Of a stretch of DNA of 52,824 bases, positions 17,620-27,226 are shown one piece after another; within the stretch, counting starts at the first letter, position 1; every line of letters begins with the position of its first letter. The notes under the pieces are model-generated. The model worked only from the letters and a program-made list of their open reading frames with translations. It was not told where the DNA came from and made no database searches. Source of the DNA: UBA5336 sp964412785. Lineage in GTDB: Bacteria > Pseudomonadota > Alphaproteobacteria > Caulobacterales > Hyphomonadaceae. Position numbers and translations under genes: made by a program. Location of the stretch: positions 1-52,824 of the forward strand of contig CAYPQD010000017.1 in the NCBI GenBank assembly GCA_964412785.1, in the 5' to 3' direction.

Positions 17620-18633
17620 ATGCCCGCCCAGAACATGATCCAGGCGTTGAACAGCGCGCTTGACCTGAAGCTGACCGACGACCCGGGCGTCCTCGCCTTC
17701 GGGGAGGATGTCGGCTATTTCGGCGGCGTGTTCGGTGTCACCCGCGGCCTGCAGGAAAAACACGGCACGACGCGCGTCTTTGATGCCCCGATAAACGAGG
17801 CCGCGATTGTTGCGATGGCCATGGGCATGGCGGTCAACGGCATGCGCCCGGTCGCGGAGATCCAGTTTGCCGACTATATCTTTCCAGGCTTCGACCAGAT
17901 CGTCTCGGAACTGTCGCGCATCCGCTATCGCTCGGCCGGCCAGTACACCGCACCGGTGACCATCCGCACCCCCTGCGGCGGCGGCATCTATGGCGGCCAG
18001 ACCCACTCGATGAGCCCGGAAGCCTTCTTCACCCATATCCCGGGCGTCGTCGTCGCCATGCCGAGCAACCCGCGCGACGCCAAGGGCCTGCTGGTCTCGG
18101 CGATCGAGCGCGATGACCCGGTCATCTTCTTCGAGCCGAAGCGGCTCTACAATGGCCCCTTCGACGGCGACCCGCACAAGCCCTCGGCAAGCTGGGCCGA
18201 TCACCCGAAGGGCGAGGTGCCGGACGGCCACTTCACCGTGCCGATCGGCCAGGCGGAGATCGTGCGCCCCGGCAGCGACGTGACCGTCGTCGCCTATGGG
18301 ACCATGGTGCATGTCGCCCTCGGCGCGGCGCAGGCGACCGGCATCGACGCGGAGGTTATCGACCTGAAGACGCTGGTGCCCTACGACATCGAGACGGTAG
18401 CGGCCTCGGTCTCGCGCACCGGGCGCTGCATCGTCCTGCACGAGGCCCCGCGCACCTCCGGCTTCGGGGCGGAACTGATCGCGCAGGTCCAGGAGGAGTG
18501 TTTCTATTCGCTGGAGGCGCCGATTGCGCGCGTAACAGGATGGGATACGCCCTACCCCCACGCCCATGAGTGGAGCTATTTCCCCGGCCAGGCGCGCGTC
18601 GCCAGTGCCCTTCGCCGTGTGATGGAGGCCTGA
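17620..18633 (+). CDS. bkdA2: Branched-chain 2-oxoacid dehydrogenase E1 component, beta subunit
   Basis: A 337-residue transketolase-like beta subunit that completes the E1 active site. Marker segments are FGEDVGYFGGVFGVTRGL (about 27-44), PINEAAIVAMAMGMA, AEIQFADYIFPGFDQIVSE, and GGGIYGGQTHSMSPEAFFTHIPG with the cofactor-facing histidines. The C-terminal domain ends in WSYFPGQARVASALRRVM. The ATG at 17620 has GGAGAG 8 bp upstream; an ATG six bases earlier is out of frame. E2 follows after 8 bp. Confidence 0.93.
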   Translation: MPAQNMIQALNSALDLKLTDDPGVLAFGEDVGYFGGVFGVTRGLQEKHGTTRVFDAPINEAAIVAMAMGMAVNGMRPVAEIQFADYIFPGFDQIVSELSRIRYRSAGQYTAPVTIRTPCGGGIYGGQTHSMSPEAFFTHIPGVVVAMPSNPRDAKGLLVSAIERDDPVIFFEPKRLYNGPFDGDPHKPSASWADHPKGEVPDGHFTVPIGQAEIVRPGSDVTVVAYGTMVHVALGAAQATGIDAEVIDLKTLVPYDIETVAASVSRTGRCIVLHEAPRTSGFGAELIAQVQEECFYSLEAPIARVTGWDTPYPHAHEWSYFPGQARVASALRRVMEA

Positions 18634-18641
18634 AGACTGCC

Positions 18642-19940
18642 ATGTCAGAGTACAAGCTGCGCATGCCCGATGTCGGTGAGGGGGTGGTCGAGGCAGAGAT
18701 TGTCGCCTGGCACGTCAAGGTTGGCGACACGATCACCGAGGATGACGACCTGGTCGACGTGATGACCGACAAGGCGACCGTCGAGGTGCCCTCCCCGGTC
18801 TCCGGCACGGTCGTCAGCCTCAAGGGCGAGCCGGGCGACATGATCGCGGTCGGCACAGAGATCGTCGTGATCCGCACCGATGGCGCCGCGCCGGCCGAGC
18901 CTGACAAGGCTCCGGCGAAGACCGAAGGGGCTGGCGACCCCGCCCCCCCTGACGGCGCCGAAACGGCCCGGGACGCTATCGAGCCTGCACCCTCTCACAC
19001 CCCTGCCGCAGCTGTGACACCGGCGCGTCCTGAGGTGGCTGCGCCGGCGCAGCGTGCCGGCACGGTGCTGGCCTCGCCGGCGGTCCGCGCCCGGGCGCTG
19101 GAGCTCGATATCGATCTGGCTGCGGTGCCGGGTACCGGCCCGGCGGGCCGGGTCACGCGTGAAGACCTTGAGGATTTTGTTGCCGCCGGGGGGCGTCTCA
19201 TCGCCCGTTCGGCTCCAGCCGCCAGGCAACACCGCGCGCCGCGCGCCGGCGTGACCGAAACGAAAGTCATCGGCCTGCGCCGCAGGATCTCCCAGAACAT
19301 GGAGGCGGCCTGGTCGATCCCGATGATCACCTATGTGGAGGAAATCGACGTCACCGAGGTCGATGCCCTTCGCCGAACGCTGAATGCCGGCAAGCGGAGT
19401 GACCAGCCGAAACTCACCCTCCTGCCCTTCCTTGCCACCGCCCTGGTGCGCGCCTTGCCCGACGTGCCCCAGGCAAACGCTCATCATGACGCAGGGGAGG
19501 GCCTGTTGACGACGTTCGAGGGCGTTCATGTCGGCATCGCGACGGCGACGGACAACGGCCTGATGGTGCCGGTGCTGCGTCATGCAGAGGCGATGGATGT
19601 CTGGGAGATCGCGGGCGAGATTGCGCGTCTGTCAGCCGCGGCCCGCGACGGGACAGCCCGGCGCGAGGATCTCTCCGGCTCGTCGATCACCATAACCTCG
19701 CTCGGCGCGATTGGCGGCATCGTCACCACACCGATCCTGAATGTCCCGGAGACCGCCGTGATCGGCGTCAACAAGATCCAGGAACGGCCGGTTTTCGACG
19801 GGGCGGGCCGCATCGTGCCGCGCCTGTTCATGAACCTCTCATCCAGTTTCGACCACCGGATCGTCGACGGCTATGATGCCGCCCGGCTGATCCAGCGTGT
19901 GCGCGCATTGCTGGAAGCGCCGGCGACCCTGTTCATGTGA
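18642..19940 (+). CDS. bkdB: Branched-chain 2-oxoacid dehydrogenase E2 (dihydrolipoyl acyltransferase)
   Basis: A 432-residue core acyltransferase. One lipoyl domain (residues 3-78) has the lipoylated lysine at about 44 in VMTDKATVEVP. A long Ala/Pro linker (about 85-140) joins it to an E1/E3-binding domain (ASPAVRARALELDIDLAAVPGT...VTREDLEDFV, about 143-185). The catalytic domain ends with SSSFDHRIVDG, with the active-site histidine and aspartate intact. The ATG at 18642 opens the lipoyl domain and lies 8 bp after the E1 beta stop; longer in-frame starts would run into that gene. Confidence 0.93.
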   Translation: MSEYKLRMPDVGEGVVEAEIVAWHVKVGDTITEDDDLVDVMTDKATVEVPSPVSGTVVSLKGEPGDMIAVGTEIVVIRTDGAAPAEPDKAPAKTEGAGDPAPPDGAETARDAIEPAPSHTPAAAVTPARPEVAAPAQRAGTVLASPAVRARALELDIDLAAVPGTGPAGRVTREDLEDFVAAGGRLIARSAPAARQHRAPRAGVTETKVIGLRRRISQNMEAAWSIPMITYVEEIDVTEVDALRRTLNAGKRSDQPKLTLLPFLATALVRALPDVPQANAHHDAGEGLLTTFEGVHVGIATATDNGLMVPVLRHAEAMDVWEIAGEIARLSAAARDGTARREDLSGSSITITSLGAIGGIVTTPILNVPETAVIGVNKIQERPVFDGAGRIVPRLFMNLSSSFDHRIVDGYDAARLIQRVRALLEAPATLFM

Positions 19941-19996
19941 ACGTCGCCGAGCCGCCTGGCACCGACATCATCCTGATCCGCTTGAGGGGAGCGCCC

Positions 19997-21424
19997 ATGT
20001 CCAAGTCCCGCAAATGCCAGGTCCTCGTCGTCGGCGGGGGTCCGGGCGGCTATCCGGCGGCGATCCGGGCCGGCCAGCTTGGTCTCGACACGGTGCTGGT
20101 CGAGGCCGACCGACTGGGCGGGACCTGCCTGATCCGCGGCTGCATCCCGTCCAAGGCGCTGATCCATGCCGCCTCCAAGGTCGACATGATGCGTCACCAC
20201 GCGGTGGACGGGGCGGTGATGGGAATTGCCCTTGCCGCACCGCCGCAGGTCGACATGGCGAAGCTGCGCGGCTGGAAGGACGGCATTGTCGACAAGCTGT
20301 CCGGCGGGGTCGAAGGCCTGCTCAAGGCCGCCGGCGTCGAGCCCGTGGCGGGCTGGGCGACCTTCTCCGAAGCGAAACGCTGCAGCGTCGACACCCCGGA
20401 CGGTCCACTGGAGATCGAGGCGGAGCACGTCATCCTCGCCAATGGCTCGCGCGAGAGCGAACTGCCCTTCCTGCCCTTCGACGGGCAAACGGTGATCTCG
20501 TCCCGCGGCGCGCTGGACCTTACCGAGGTGCCGGACCACCTCGCCATTGTCGGCGCAGGCTATATCGGCATGGAACTCGGGATCGCATTCGCGCGGCTGG
20601 GCAGCCAGGTGACATTTGTCGAGATGGGGCCGGAAATCCTGCCCTCCTATGACCGGGAGCTGACGCGCCCGGTCTCCCACTGGTTGAAAGCACACGGCGT
20701 TGCAGTGCACCTGAGCGCCAGGGCCACCGGCAAGGGGACGTCGAAAGGTGAGACGGTCCTGAAATTTCAGGATGCCGACGGCAAGGCCCGGACGGTTCGC
20801 GCCGATCGCATCCTTGTCGCGGTCGGGCGCCAGCCTGTCACCGGTGGCTGGGGGCTTGAGACCATGGGCATCGACATGGCAGGGCCATTCGTGAAGATCG
20901 ACGCGCTCTGCCGTACCGCCATGTCGGGGGTCTACGCCATTGGCGACCTCACCGGCGAGCCAATGCTGGCCCATCGCGCCACGGCGCAGGGGGAGATGGT
21001 CGCGGAAGTGATTGCCGGGCACAAGCGCCGCTTCGACCCGCGCGCGATCGCGGCGGTCTGCTTCACCGAGCCGGAGATCGTCGGCGCCGGCATGAGCCCG
21101 CAGGAGGCCGAAGCCGCCGGCGAGGAGGTGATTGTCGGCCGCTTCCCGTTTGCCGCCTCCGGCCGCGCCCTCGCCGTGGAAGCGGGCGACTCGCGCGGCT
21201 TTGTGCGGATCACGGCACGCAAGTCCGACCATGTGGTGCTGGGCCTGCATGCTGTCGGCGCCCATGTGGCGGAACTCTCCGGAGAGTTTGCGCTTGCCAT
21301 CGAGATGGGCGCGGTGCTGGAGGACATTGCCGGGTCGATCCATGTCCACCCGACGCTCACCGAAGCCACGGCAGAGGCGGCACTTGCAGCGCTTGGCCAT
21401 CCAATCCACATCGCGGCGCGATAG
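19997..21424 (+). CDS. lpdA: Dihydrolipoyl dehydrogenase (E3)
   Basis: A 475-residue FAD disulfide oxidoreductase that reoxidises the lipoyl groups of E2 with NAD+. The FAD fold is at residues 8-40 (VVGGGPGGYPAAIRAGQLG). The redox disulfide is GGTCLIRGCIPSKAL, with Ile where many relatives have Asn. The NAD fold is AIVGAGYIGMELGIAFARLG. The C-terminal acid-base pair is HVHPTLTEA. I chose the ATG at 19997 (GAGGGGAG 6 bp upstream). A GTG at 19937 overlapping the E2 stop would add 20 non-conserved residues. Last gene of the bkd unit. Confidence 0.93.
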   Translation: MSKSRKCQVLVVGGGPGGYPAAIRAGQLGLDTVLVEADRLGGTCLIRGCIPSKALIHAASKVDMMRHHAVDGAVMGIALAAPPQVDMAKLRGWKDGIVDKLSGGVEGLLKAAGVEPVAGWATFSEAKRCSVDTPDGPLEIEAEHVILANGSRESELPFLPFDGQTVISSRGALDLTEVPDHLAIVGAGYIGMELGIAFARLGSQVTFVEMGPEILPSYDRELTRPVSHWLKAHGVAVHLSARATGKGTSKGETVLKFQDADGKARTVRADRILVAVGRQPVTGGWGLETMGIDMAGPFVKIDALCRTAMSGVYAIGDLTGEPMLAHRATAQGEMVAEVIAGHKRRFDPRAIAAVCFTEPEIVGAGMSPQEAEAAGEEVIVGRFPFAASGRALAVEAGDSRGFVRITARKSDHVVLGLHAVGAHVAELSGEFALAIEMGAVLEDIAGSIHVHPTLTEATAEAALAALGHPIHIAAR

Positions 21425-21454
21425 GACAAGGCACGGCGCGGCCCCGGCCTGGGG

Positions 21455-22660
21455 TCAGGCCATGCGGCGCAGCGCCCCGTCGCGCGGGCCGGCAGCATCC
21501 GGGGCACGCTCGCAAAAGCGGCCAATCGCTGTTTCTGCCAGAGCATCGGCCTGCCAGACACGCAGCAGGGCGCGAAGCCGGCGCAGGCCATGCTCGGCAA
21601 GACGGGCGCGCAGCACCGGCCGCTCGGCGAGGAGGCGCAGGCGGCGCGCGCCTTCGTCCAGGTCGGGCTCGGCCCAGACCTGTCCACGCGGGCGCTTGTA
21701 GACACCATTGGCACAGGAGACGGGGACGAACCGCGCCGGGATCTGCAGATCATCGAGGCCAGCCATATAGTCCATATTGCCGGACCAGCCGGTCGCCAGC
21801 GCCGGCCGGTGCGCGGCGAACGCCTCTGCGATCAGCAGGCCGAAACCTTCCGCCCGGTGGGGCGACAGGATGATGTCCGACTGGGCGATCAGCGCGCGCA
21901 GGCGCCGCTCGCTGAGTTCGTCAGTGACAAGGCGCATGTCGGGATGGGCCGCCACGGCGTCTCGCAAGGCGCCGAACGCGCGGCTATCGGCCCGTGGGCG
22001 CACCACCTTGAGGGTGAGCCGGGCGCGGCCGTCTCGCTCCGGGAAGGCCCGGGCAAAGAGGGCGGCTGCGCCCAGCAGGTTCTTGCGGTCCGCGCTCGAG
22101 CGCAGGTCGGCGATGGAGAGGACCTCGACCGCCCCTTCGGCAGGCCGCGGCGGGACGGGTCCGGCCGACAAATCGATCGGATGGGGCATTACGCGCACCG
22201 GACGTCCGAAGGGCCGCAGCGCCTGGGCAACGAACTCGCTCGGCGTCCAGATCTCATGGAACGCGCCGGCAATCTGGCGCCAGCGTTCCGGCGCACGGGG
22301 CAATTCCCAGGCCCAGTAGCCGATTCGGTAGCGCCCCTCCCACAGCCGTCGCGGCAGCTTGGAGAGAATGGTCAGCGCCTCGGGCGGGTTGCACTGGAGG
22401 ATCCAGGCCCCGCCGGGCAGGCTGAATGGCAGCAGCGCCGTGGCCTCACCACACAGCATCGCCCGGGCGTCGTGGGCGATCGGTGCATAGCCCGCGGCCT
22501 TCATGGCCTGCAGGGTGAGCCGCGACGCCTTGCCTATGCCAAGAACATCCTTGTGAAAGCCTGTCACGACGAGCGGGCCCGGTTGTATGTCGTGGCTGAG
22601 CGAAGGCAGGCCCGACAGGGTCAGGGAGCGCAGGACCGAGCGCGTCACCGGCTGGGCCAT
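21455..22660 (-). CDS. Glycosyltransferase, GT4 family
   Basis: A 401-residue GT-B glycosyltransferase. The N-half has GFHKDVLGIGKASRLTLQAM and the subfamily motif GRYRIGYWAWELP (about 140-152). That motif recurs almost letter for letter in the next gene. The C-half has the GT4 nucleotide-sugar motif SPHRAEGFGLLIAEAFA (EX7E type, about 285-301) and the shared late segment GQVWAEPD. The ATG at 22660 has GAGG 8 bp upstream; an in-frame TTG at 22753 would add 31 poorly conserved residues. Last gene of the leftward glycan unit; it converges on lpdA. Confidence 0.87.
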   Translation of the reverse strand: MAQPVTRSVLRSLTLSGLPSLSHDIQPGPLVVTGFHKDVLGIGKASRLTLQAMKAAGYAPIAHDARAMLCGEATALLPFSLPGGAWILQCNPPEALTILSKLPRRLWEGRYRIGYWAWELPRAPERWRQIAGAFHEIWTPSEFVAQALRPFGRPVRVMPHPIDLSAGPVPPRPAEGAVEVLSIADLRSSADRKNLLGAAALFARAFPERDGRARLTLKVVRPRADSRAFGALRDAVAAHPDMRLVTDELSERRLRALIAQSDIILSPHRAEGFGLLIAEAFAAHRPALATGWSGNMDYMAGLDDLQIPARFVPVSCANGVYKRPRGQVWAEPDLDEGARRLRLLAERPVLRARLAEHGLRRLRALLRVWQADALAETAIGRFCERAPDAAGPRDGALRRMA

Positions 22661-22872
22661 ACGCCGGACCTCATCAGGGCACGCAGACTGCCAGACCTGA
22701 CGTCCCTTGTGGACCAGGAAGTCTGCCGATGGAATTGCCACCAATGACCCCAATTCACTTTACCCGGCGATGTCTGACACACCGACTTTGAAGCTCACTG
22801 TCAAGCGACTCGTCGGCGATCGCCAGCCTCCCCGCCTACCTGCGGGGGATGACACGGCGAATTTCTTGCGTT

Positions 22873-25431
22873 CTACCGGAAATCTGCCCAGACCCTGCTC
22901 AGGTGCTCCAGGATCAGGGCGCCGACGCGCTCGGCGGAGTAGTGCTCGGCAATGTGAGCGCGGGCGGCTGCACTGACCGCCTCGACATCGTCTGGATGCT
23001 CGCGCACATGCACCAGCCAGTGGGCCGCATCCTCAATGTCCGGCTCGGCCCAGACCTGCCCCTCGCCATGGGGATAGGCGCCCTCCGGCACAGCCGACTC
23101 GCGCCAGCCGACAGGATACCCCCGCCCCGGCGCCAGGAAATCGGTCACGCCGCCATAGTCGGTGGCGATGACCGGCTTTCCGGCGGCCATGCATTCGGCG
23201 ACATTCAGTCCGAAACCTTCCGAACGGTGCAGCGAGAGATAGGCATCGCAGGCAGCCTGCAATGCGAAATAACTTTCCGGCGCGAGGCGTTCATCGATCA
23301 GCACCAGCCGCGGGTTCGCCGACAGGCGTGCCACCAGCGCGGCCCGTTCCGCAACGCTGCGCCCCTCACCATGCAGCTTGACAACGAGAAGGGGGGAATC
23401 GCGCCCGCCGCCGGGAAACGCCTTCAGGAACGCCTCGATTGCGCCTTCCGGGTTCTTGCGGCGCTCATAGGAATTGAGGTCCATCGCGCACAGCACCAGG
23501 AAGCGGTCTTCCGGCAGGCCGAGATGCGCCCGCGCATTGGCCGGCATCGGCCGGACCGGCACCGGGTGGGGCACCACCTGGACCGGCCGGTCAGTGTGAC
23601 GGGCGACAGCGTCCCTGACGAAGTGGGATGGCACCCAGACTTCATCGAGCAGGTCGATCGCCGAATGCCAGTCCTTCGGAAAGCCCGACAGCTCCCAGGC
23701 CCAGTATCCGATGCGGTAACGCCCCCGCAATTCCTTGCGCGAGCGCTCTGACAGGACCAGCGCCGTCTGGTCGGCATTGATGTGAAACAGCAGCGCCCGG
23801 AAGGGCGAGGGCGCGTCGATCAGTTCACGAACCCGCCAGCGCAGGTCCTCGCCGCCGACCTGCGGGCTCACCACGTGACACGAATGGCGAATATCGGCCG
23901 CTTTCAGAGCGAGGATGGTGCGCCGTGCGGCCTGGCCAACGCCGCTGACGGTACGGAAATAGCCATAGACCCCGAGCCCCTCGGCCAGGCGCGCATCGCG
24001 TGAACCGAGCGTGGATTCCGCCCGCCGGGCTTTCGGCGCCGGCGTTGCGCTTTTCTCGATGACCGCATCGCGCACGCGCGAGCGAACCCCTTCCGGCAGG
24101 CGTCGGTAGACCGGCCGCAATGCGGGAGCGCTCCGCAGGACCTGGCGGGCAATCAGCCGCCCGGGCGTGCCGGCCTCACCCACCCCGGACCAGTCGGCCC
24201 GGGGCGATGGCAGTGCATCGCGGGCGGGTGCGGCCAGCATGTCCTCGCTGAGACCATGCTCGGTGCCGGCTGTGGACTGGAACCAGCGGATGAACGCGTC
24301 GCGCCCCTTCGGGTCCTGGAGATTGAAGTGGCGCTGCAGGTCAGGCCGTGCCGCCCAGACCTCATGCATCAGAACACTGATGCGCGGCGGGTCGAGCGCG
24401 GCGATGCGTGGGCTTGGCTGCTTCGCCCAGCTGATGTTTCGGGCGAAGACCTGATGACGATCGCGCGCAGCCGGCGGCTGGGTGGCGATGTAGGCGCGCC
24501 GGATCATGTCCGGAATGGGCGAGCCGTCTGTGAACACCCCATAGGCATAGGGAAGAATGGCATAGGCCGGCTGGCCCATTGCCGCCAGGGTGGCCAGATA
24601 GTGGTCGAGCAGTTCGGCGAGATCGCCGATATTGGACCGGTCGAAACGGTTCTGGTGCTTGGAGAACACCGACGGATCACCGGGGACAATCCCACTGAAA
24701 TGGGCGAAATACAGCGGCTGGCCACCGGCGGTCCAGCCGGTTTCCCGGCGCTCGACCGGACGGTGGGACAGGTTCCAATAGGCCACATTGTAGCCCGGAT
24801 GGCGCAGGATGCGCGTGCCGCCGACGAGCGCGGGCGCCAGGTCCATGAATTTCTGGTCGACAAACAGGCCGCTCTCCAGGTCAACCCGGCAGTCGGCCGC
24901 CAGCCGACGCGCCCACCAGCCGAGAAACTCCGCCGAAGCCTCAGAACGGCGGAAGGCACAGAAGCCGAGATTGTAGGCGCCGGTACGCAGGATGCGCAGG
25001 TCATCGGGATCAAGACCGTCTTCGAGGGGGGCGGTGGCGTGCGGTGTCAGGACGAGATTGGCGCCTGCCCCAAGGGCTGCATGGACGTGGTCCAGCCTGC
25101 GCAGGACGAAGATGTCCGGATCGAGAAACACGGCCGCATCATAGCCCAGTTCGTTGAACAGGTAGCGGAAGCAATCGGGCTTGATCGCGGTGTTGAACTC
25201 CATGATCGTGTAGCGAAAGGCCATGTCCCAGAAGGTCGGGACACCAAGCAGGCGGGCCTCGATCACGGGGAAACCCAGACCGGGGGCATCCAGCGCCGCG
25301 GTGATCTCGTCGGCCAGGAAGAGGTGGAAGTCGCGCGCCGCCTCAGGGTCCGCGACGGCCAGCGACGCATGCAGGGTGCGGGCGTAGGCGGCATAGTTGG
25401 CCGAGCAGATGGTGAAGTACGCCGTGCGCAT
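22873..25431 (-). CDS. Two-domain glycosyltransferase (GT-A N-terminus fused to GT4 C-terminus)
   Basis: An 852-residue fusion. Residues about 1-330 form a GT-A nucleotide-diphospho-sugar transferase with the metal motif FLDPDIFVL (104-108 DPDIF), a YNLGFCAFRRS acceptor-side segment and FVDQKFMDLAP. Residues about 485-850 form a GT4 GT-B domain with GVGQAARRTI, RIGYWAWEL, LCAMDLNSYERRKNPEG and SEGFGLNVAECMAAGKPVIAT (about 738). The middle part (330-480) is a low-conservation linker. A GTG at 25467 with GGGAGAGG upstream is an alternative start adding 12 residues. Two sugar-adding steps by one polypeptide are likely; donor sugars are unknown. It lies 68 bp after the ABC ATPase. Confidence 0.87.
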   Translation of the reverse strand: MRTAYFTICSANYAAYARTLHASLAVADPEAARDFHLFLADEITAALDAPGLGFPVIEARLLGVPTFWDMAFRYTIMEFNTAIKPDCFRYLFNELGYDAAVFLDPDIFVLRRLDHVHAALGAGANLVLTPHATAPLEDGLDPDDLRILRTGAYNLGFCAFRRSEASAEFLGWWARRLAADCRVDLESGLFVDQKFMDLAPALVGGTRILRHPGYNVAYWNLSHRPVERRETGWTAGGQPLYFAHFSGIVPGDPSVFSKHQNRFDRSNIGDLAELLDHYLATLAAMGQPAYAILPYAYGVFTDGSPIPDMIRRAYIATQPPAARDRHQVFARNISWAKQPSPRIAALDPPRISVLMHEVWAARPDLQRHFNLQDPKGRDAFIRWFQSTAGTEHGLSEDMLAAPARDALPSPRADWSGVGEAGTPGRLIARQVLRSAPALRPVYRRLPEGVRSRVRDAVIEKSATPAPKARRAESTLGSRDARLAEGLGVYGYFRTVSGVGQAARRTILALKAADIRHSCHVVSPQVGGEDLRWRVRELIDAPSPFRALLFHINADQTALVLSERSRKELRGRYRIGYWAWELSGFPKDWHSAIDLLDEVWVPSHFVRDAVARHTDRPVQVVPHPVPVRPMPANARAHLGLPEDRFLVLCAMDLNSYERRKNPEGAIEAFLKAFPGGGRDSPLLVVKLHGEGRSVAERAALVARLSANPRLVLIDERLAPESYFALQAACDAYLSLHRSEGFGLNVAECMAAGKPVIATDYGGVTDFLAPGRGYPVGWRESAVPEGAYPHGEGQVWAEPDIEDAAHWLVHVREHPDDVEAVSAAARAHIAEHYSAERVGALILEHLSRVWADFR

Positions 25432-25499
25432 GCCGTACCGCCGCTCGCCTCCGCCTTGCGCCGCCACGGCGCCGCCTCTCCCAGGGGGACCTGCGCTCG

Positions 25500-26327
25500 T
25501 CAGGTCGCCGCGATCGCTCTCAGCGGCGCCTGCCCCTGATCCAGCAACCGGGCGCGCGCGTCCTGCAGCGATGTCGTACCCTTGTGCACGACCTCGTCAA
25601 AGGCCGAAAACACAGGCTCAAGCTCGCCGAAACCGACAATCTCCCCCTTTTCCAGCCACAGCGCCTTGCTGCAGATGCTGCGCAGGAGCTGCACCGAGTG
25701 CGAGGCGAGGACAATGATGCCGGCCTTTTCCACATGCGCCTTCATCCTGACCTGTGCCTTTTTCTTGAAGTCGGCATCGCCGGCTGAAATCCACTCATCA
25801 AGCAGGAGGATGTCGGGATCAAACGCGGTGGCGACGGCGAACAGGAGGCGCATGCGCATGCCGGCGGAATACATGCCGAGCGGCAGGTCCATGAAGTCGC
25901 CGAGGTCGCTGAACTGCACGATGTCGGCAATGACCGCCTCGATTTCCTCGCGGGTATGGCCCCGCATCAGCCCGGCCAGGACCACATTCTGGTAACCGGA
26001 TGCCAGTGGGCGTGTGCCGAGATTGATCTCGAACAGCGCATCGGTGATGCCATCAACGGTCATCTGCCCGCTGTCAGGCGGGAAGATGCCGTGCAGGACG
26101 CGCAGGAGGGTCGACTTGCCCGATCCGTTGCGCCCGATGATCGCGAGCCGGTCGCCCTTCTCAAGTGCGAAGCTGAGGTCGCTGAGCACGCGGAAATGTT
26201 TCGGCCGGCCATTGCGGCCCGCAATGATGCGCGGATCGCCCGCGCCGCCCTCGCGGCTGAAGGCGCGCGCGTCCATCCGCCGGAGCGGGTAGGAAAAGCT
26301 GACCTGATCGAGAAGGATGCGGGACAT
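25500..26327 (-). CDS. Polysaccharide ABC exporter, ATP-binding subunit
   Basis: A 275-residue ABC ATPase of the KpsT/Wzt/TagH group. Walker A is IIGRNGSGKSTLLRVL (about 64-79), the signature is YSAGMRMRLLFAVA in the S-A-G-M form typical of polysaccharide exporters, and Walker B is DILLLDEWISAGD. It stops soon after the H-loop region and lacks the extra C-terminal carbohydrate-binding domain of Wzt, so chain-end recognition by that route is not expected. The ATG at 26327 lies 5 bp after the permease stop; a TTG five codons earlier overlaps that gene. Confidence 0.92.
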   Translation of the reverse strand: MSRILLDQVSFSYPLRRMDARAFSREGGAGDPRIIAGRNGRPKHFRVLSDLSFALEKGDRLAIIGRNGSGKSTLLRVLHGIFPPDSGQMTVDGITDALFEINLGTRPLASGYQNVVLAGLMRGHTREEIEAVIADIVQFSDLGDFMDLPLGMYSAGMRMRLLFAVATAFDPDILLLDEWISAGDADFKKKAQVRMKAHVEKAGIIVLASHSVQLLRSICSKALWLEKGEIVGFGELEPVFSAFDEVVHKGTTSLQDARARLLDQGQAPLRAIAAT

Positions 26328-26332
26328 GACGC

Positions 26333-27226
26333 CTAGACCCAAGACGCAATGCGCGGCCGGGCGCGGGCGAAAACGATGAGCGCTGCAATCCAGCCGCCGA
26401 TCGTGATCGCACCGACCACGATCCAGTTGGCCGCAGTCGCCGGCTCGCCGAGAAGGGGCGCACGCACGAGCTGCACGAAATGGAAGAAGGGGTTGTAGTC
26501 CGCCAGAACGGATCTGCGGCTGGTGTTGGTTTCATAGTCCCAGAAGATCGGCGTTGCGAAGAAGGCGATGCGCATCAGCGCCGGGACAAGCAGGCGGAAG
26601 TCTGACGACCAGGCCCCGATCGAGCCAAACAGGAACATCGCCCAGACCGCATTGATCACGTAGACGGCAAGGCCGAGCAGGAGAAGCAGGATCGCCTGCG
26701 GGCCGGGAATACCGTACATGACAAGTATCCCTGCCACGACAACGCTGCAGAAAAGAAACTCCATCGCGTTGTTGTAGACTGCCCGGTAGATGAGGACGGA
26801 GAAGGGCGCCGGGGAGCCCTTTATCCAGCCGGCCGAACTGGCAAACGCATTGCAGCCCTCGCTGACACCGGCGGAAATGAACTGCCAGGCCAGCAGCCCT
26901 GACGACATGTAGACGGCAAACTCCAGGGGCGTACGATTTTCGAGCCCCCGACCAAACACCAGGATGAGGATCAGGACCATCAGGCAGAATGACAGGACCA
27001 CCCAGGTCAGCCCGAAATAGGCCCGCCGGTAGCGCTGGTTGAGCTCTTCCCAAGCCAGCGCGCGCCACAACTGGTGCAATTTGAGTCCCTGCCAGAGGTC
27101 CTTCAGCGGCCCTTCCGGACGGTTCATCATCCGCCGGGCGGTCGAGGCGGAGAGGGCCTCCGCCGCGGCCTCCATGCCTGGCGCGTCAGCCGCACGGGGC
27201 TTAAGCGGGAAACTCAGCATACCCAT
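26333..27226 (-). CDS. Polysaccharide ABC exporter, permease subunit (ABC-2 type)
   Basis: A 297-residue ABC-2 membrane protein (KpsM/Wzm/TagG type) with an amphipathic N-terminus. LWRALAWEELNQRYRRAYFGLTW leads into TM1, five more hydrophobic segments follow, and there is a conserved LVRAPLLGEP near the end. It would form the channel for the neighbouring ATPase. The start is ATG 27226 or 27220 (MGML). Both lie inside the last codons of the upstream sulfotransferase (overlap about 26 bp), so the two genes are tightly coupled. The frame continues upstream only as an artefact of the overlapping gene. Confidence 0.88.
   Translation of the reverse strand: MGMLSFPLKPRAADAPGMEAAAEALSASTARRMMNRPEGPLKDLWQGLKLHQLWRALAWEELNQRYRRAYFGLTWVVLSFCLMVLILILVFGRGLENRTPLEFAVYMSSGLLAWQFISAGVSEGCNAFASSAGWIKGSPAPFSVLIYRAVYNNAMEFLFCSVVVAGILVMYGIPGPQAILLLLLGLAVYVINAVWAMFLFGSIGAWSSDFRLLVPALMRIAFFATPIFWDYETNTSRRSVLADYNPFFHFVQLVRAPLLGEPATAANWIVVGAITIGGWIAALIVFARARPRIASWV

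Noticed and set aside
22776..22804. A perfect TTGACA on the minus strand upstream of the GT4 gene, as a promoter
   Set aside because: No acceptable -10 box is found at 16-19 bp spacing.
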